Origin: an uncultured Bacteroidales bacterium
Lineage (GTDB): Bacteria; Bacteroidota; Bacteroidia; Bacteroidales; Bacteroidaceae
Assembly (NCBI GenBank): GCA_902783615.1
Contig: CACZRQ010000006.1
Location: forward strand, 1-9,014
DNA: 9,014 bases
Direction of reading: 5' to 3'
Part shown: positions 7,501 through 9,014 of the stretch, piece after piece
Position numbering within the stretch: the stretch's first letter is position 1
Layout of the letters: each line of letters begins with the position of its first letter
The notes under the pieces: model-generated
What the model was told of the DNA's origin: nothing
Seen by the model: only the letters and a program-made list of their open reading frames with translations
Databases searched by the model: none
Position numbers and translations under genes: made by a program

Positions 7501-7938
7501 TATCTTCAACGTCTTCTCATCCAACTCCTTAGGAGCAATCACCTTCTCGGCAACGGCATCAGGATATGTCACCACAAACAGAGAGGAATCCTGCTTCTCC
7601 AATCTACTCAACACCTCAGTCCTCAGAATCTCATTGGCAGCATCTTTCTGGCCATATTTGATGGCCCTGCGAAACGACGAAGGGAAGAACAGCACCCGTT
7701 CCTCACCCAAAATCTGCATCAGGTCGTGATAGAAATAGCCGGCTTCCTCCAAGTCGCCCAAGATAAACACAAAGGGGCTGTGGGTATTGACTGCCAAAGC
7801 AGAGGCATACACGGAAAAGGCCGAAGCCTTCAGACCTCCGCAATACACATGTTTTACTTTTCCTTCTTCAATCAGCTGACTCAACGCCATCACCTGTGGA
7901 TGCTTCAGCATCAGCTGCTGTAATTCATCTATCTTCAT
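4561..7938 (-). CDS. mfd: Transcription-repair coupling factor Mfd
   Basis: A 1125-residue DNA translocase that removes RNA polymerase stalled at template-strand lesions and recruits UvrA for nucleotide excision repair. Domains in order: a UvrB-like N-terminal module without ATPase motifs (about 1-400, including FFPSSFRRAIKYGQKD and the RGSIIDVFSF segment); the CarD-like RNA-polymerase-interacting domain (about 438-500, QPGDYVVHTDHGVGRF); the RecG-like translocase with Walker A GDVGFGKTE (591-599, Lys597), Walker B DEEQ (692-695), SAT (718-720) and motif VI QMRGRVGR (861-868); the translocation motif region around 896-925 (ENFSGLGSGIHIAMQDLDIRGAGN); and the C-terminal inhibitory domain (about 965-1125). 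All motifs are intact and the length is normal. An in-frame GTG at 7968 would add ten residues, but the promoter box lies inside that extension, so the ATG at 7938 is preferred. It converges on ygiQ with only a repeat array between. Confidence 0.97.
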   Translation of the reverse strand: MKIDELQQLMLKHPQVMALSQLIEEGKVKHVYCGGLKASAFSVYASALAVNTHSPFVFILGDLEEAGYFYHDLMQILGEERVLFFPSSFRRAIKYGQKDAANEILRTEVLSRLEKQDSSLFVVTYPDAVAEKVIAPKELDEKTLKIRTGEMLDMKLLADQLRDFGFQYTDYVYEPGQFAQRGSIIDVFSFSSEYPYRIDFFGDEVDSIRTFEVESQLSKEKKDGVVIVPDLSAGLTRQGDGGMVSFLNFLQPETMVVMRDLFWLRERIQQVHDETLTNQAKLTREAEDQGELVLEGKLIDGEEFLRNVLIFRRVEIGVKPTGTPDAKLQFDTDVQPIFHKNFDLLSERLKGYLADGYRLFICSDSQKQTERIKAIFEDRGDDIPFTAVEKTIHEGFVDHEMRMCVFTDHQIFDRFHKYNLKSDKARGGKITQSLKELNEFQPGDYVVHTDHGVGRFAGLVRIPNGNTTQEVMKIVYQNDDMLFVSIHALHKVSKYKGKDGEPPRLNKLGSGAWEKIKEKTKTRIKDIARDLIKLYAARKDEKGFQYSPDSFMQKELEASFLYEDTPDQSKATADVKADMESNRPMDRLVCGDVGFGKTEVAIRAAFKAVSDNKQVAVLVPTTVLAYQHFQTFKDRLKDMPCRVEYLSRARNAKDTKQIIKDLEENKVNILIGTHKILGRGIKFKDLGLLIIDEEQKFGVATKEKLRQMKVNVDTLTMSATPIPRTLQFSLMGARDLSVIQTPPPNRYPIQTEVHTFNEEVIADAINFEMSRNGQVFFVNNHISNLEVLKDLILKHIPDCRIAIGHGKMDPSELEEIIMGFVNYDYDVLLSTTIVENGIDIPNANTIIINEAQNFGLSDLHQMRGRVGRSNKKAFCYLLAPPLSTLTQEARRRLQAIENFSGLGSGIHIAMQDLDIRGAGNMLGAEQSGFIADVGYETYQKILGEAVHELKMDEFSELFAEEHAQDQADKGEHYVDECQIESDLELLLPATYVTGSSERMLLYRELDSLASEKDVADFKIKLLDRFGPIPHETEELLRVVPLRKLAARLGVEKIILKAGRMTLLLVSNPESPYYKGAMFGKLIDYMMKYTRRCELKERNDHKRMMLVKDVESVEHALLVLREIYNG

Positions 7939-7945
7939 TTGGGTG

Positions 7946-7953
7946 CAAAGATA
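7946..7953 (-). promoter_or_regulatory. Bacteroidota-type -7 box (TATCTTTG) immediately before mfd
   Basis: On the minus strand TATCTTTG followed by CA is an exact TAnnTTTG match, ending only 7 bases before the mfd ATG. A T-rich tract lies about 17-23 bases upstream at the -33 position. With the usual start point a few bases after the box, the transcript should begin at or within a few bases of the start codon. Confidence 0.65.
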
Positions 7954-8011
7954 CACATTTCTAATCACAGAAAAAAGAAAAATGCAGAAATACTGAAGTT
8001 AGACGAAAAGG

Positions 8012-8027
8012 ACATAAACGTTTATGT
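8012..8027. other. Perfect 16-bp palindrome ACATAAACGTTTATGT
   Basis: Two 8-base arms meet with no spacer. The site covers the stop codon (8022-8024) of the ATP-binding protein gene and lies about 60 bases upstream of the mfd -7 box. The lack of a spacer suits a dimeric DNA-binding protein better than a hairpin. As RNA on the minus strand it would make a weak 6-bp stem followed by CCTTTTC, so a poor terminator is the alternative. Confidence 0.45.
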
Positions 8028-9014
8028 GAATAGATCATCACCTTTCACCACTTTCTGCACTTTACCACTATGTTTTCCGTGAACAAGTCCAAAAGTGGTT
8101 ATTAACGTCAGATGCACCCTTTGCTTAGAAGAAAGCGTTTCCTTGAGCACATCTACCCGATGAAGCATCTTTGCTTCCTCCTCGTTATCGATAGAATAAG
8201 GTGAACCGCTGAATTTCATCTCACAGAGATTGACAACGTTGTCATCCCTCACGATAAGCAAATCCACTTGAGCACCAGTTTTCTGGTCATCGCCTTTCAC
8301 ATTCCATGCAGAGACAGACGATTTCACGCCCTCTATTCCCAATCCACGTTTAATCTGCTGAATATGCTGCCAGCACACCTGTTCGAAAGCTACACCACGC
8401 CATCCCTTCATCACATCCGACGTAAAATTGTCATTGACGAATGTGGCATCTTCCTGATTCGGTTCAACATATTTCAACCAGAACAGACAGAAGTTATCGA
8501 TGAGTTTGTAATACTCTCCTGTTCCTTTTCCGTATGGGTTGTAACGCACAATGAAGTCACTCTCTGCCAAGGCCGTAAGCGTATCGCTGAGCCCACCGCC
8601 AAGCGGAAGTCCTGTAGCTGATGCAATCTCCTCCCGTGTAAACCCATAATTCCGTTTGGCCAGACAGCGGATAATCTTCTTGCAATCCTCCGCATTGGTG
8701 AAGATAGCTCTGAAGAGCCTGTCAAATTCATCCTTCAGACGTGGCTTGCTGCCAAAGAGAATCATATCCGTATTCTGTTCAAAACTAAAACCTTTACGGA
8801 AATAGCTCAGGTAATAGGGTATGCCACCGAATACCATGTGCGACTGTATGATGTCATAGCGAGACAACTCAATGTTTTCGTGCTCAAAGTATTCCTCACA
8901 TTCTTTCAGCGTGAAAGGAGAAACCTTCATCTCATCCGTCACACGCCCATACAGCCCCCCTTTGCTTCGAGAAAGATTGCTGAGCATCCACGATGTTGCA
9001 CTGCCACAGACCAC
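8022..9014 (-). CDS. ATP-binding protein with C-terminal PD-(D/E)XK-like domain (DUF234-type), 5' end missing
   Basis: The last 330 codons of a gene whose start lies beyond the right edge. The first visible residues VVCGSATSWM (the first codon is GTG, internal here, so Val) are the strand and sensor-1 segment of an AAA+-like ATPase; Walker A and B must lie outside the window. Next come PFTLKECEEYF and FGGIPYYL (63-70), usual after the ATPase core, then a winged-helix region (about 111-165, FTREEIASATGLPLGGGLSDTLTAL). The C-terminal domain has FE (210-211), QVDLLI with Asp251 and CEMKFS with Glu265 and Lys267, the D...ExK layout of restriction-nuclease-like folds. The family is widespread and multi-copy in Bacteroidales and archaea, with no firm role known. 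A nuclease function is inference. It sits upstream of mfd on the same strand, but mfd has its own promoter. Confidence 0.88.
   Translation of the reverse strand: MVCGSATSWMLSNLSRSKGGLYGRVTDEMKVSPFTLKECEEYFEHENIELSRYDIIQSHMVFGGIPYYLSYFRKGFSFEQNTDMILFGSKPRLKDEFDRLFRAIFTNAEDCKKIIRCLAKRNYGFTREEIASATGLPLGGGLSDTLTALAESDFIVRYNPYGKGTGEYYKLIDNFCLFWLKYVEPNQEDATFVNDNFTSDVMKGWRGVAFEQVCWQHIQQIKRGLGIEGVKSSVSAWNVKGDDQKTGAQVDLLIVRDDNVVNLCEMKFSGSPYSIDNEEEAKMLHRVDVLKETLSSKQRVHLTLITTFGLVHGKHSGKVQKVVKGDDLFT

Noticed and set aside
7939..7968. GTG start adding ten residues to Mfd
   Set aside because: The extension contains the -7 promoter box, so it would not be in the transcript.

Overview
The window looks like chromosome of a Bacteroidota bacterium, most likely a Prevotella/Segatella-type member of Bacteroidales. 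The evidence is four start-proximal promoter boxes of the Bacteroidota -7 form TAnnTTTG, three of them continuing as TTTGCA; mostly A/T-rich leaders without Shine-Dalgarno sites; and the style of the encoded proteins. The genus is an inference. I see no rRNA, tRNA, CRISPR array, transposase or phage gene, and no gene-free stretch longer than about 90 bases.

Layout: (1) 1-1008, minus strand: a MobA/sugar-phosphate-type nucleotidyltransferase whose stop overlaps the start of a second gene by ATGA. That second gene runs off the left edge, and its visible 86 residues resemble the N-terminus of ATP-grasp-fold proteins. (2) 1009-1096: a compact divergent promoter region. (3) 1097-2260, plus strand: a complete MalY/PatB-type PLP-dependent C-S lyase. 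(4) 2336-2632, plus strand: an unrecognised acidic 98-residue protein with its own promoter. (5) 2627-2703: eleven in-phase copies of a 7-bp repeat (NATTGAC). (6) 2710-4512, plus strand: a complete YgiQ-family radical SAM protein. (7) 4514-4560: a second array of the same heptamer in the same orientation, filling the whole gap between two convergent stop codons. (8) 4561-7938, minus strand: complete mfd, the transcription-repair coupling factor, with a promoter so close to the ATG that the mRNA should be nearly leaderless. (9) 8022-9014, minus strand: the C-terminal two thirds of an ATP-binding protein with a PD-(D/E)XK-like tail (archaeal-ATPase/DUF234 type), cut by the right edge.

The genes do not form one pathway. 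Mfd and the C-S lyase are housekeeping genes. The YgiQ protein is conserved but of unknown function. The nucleotidyltransferase/ATP-grasp pair is translationally coupled and probably acts on one metabolite, which cannot be named from this sequence. The most unusual non-coding signal is the pair of NATTGAC heptamer arrays that bracket ygiQ. One array supplies the stop codon of the upstream small gene and forms most of the ygiQ leader. I see no convincing new defence or mobile system; the best candidates for undescribed biology are the arrays and the nucleotidyltransferase/ATP-grasp pair.
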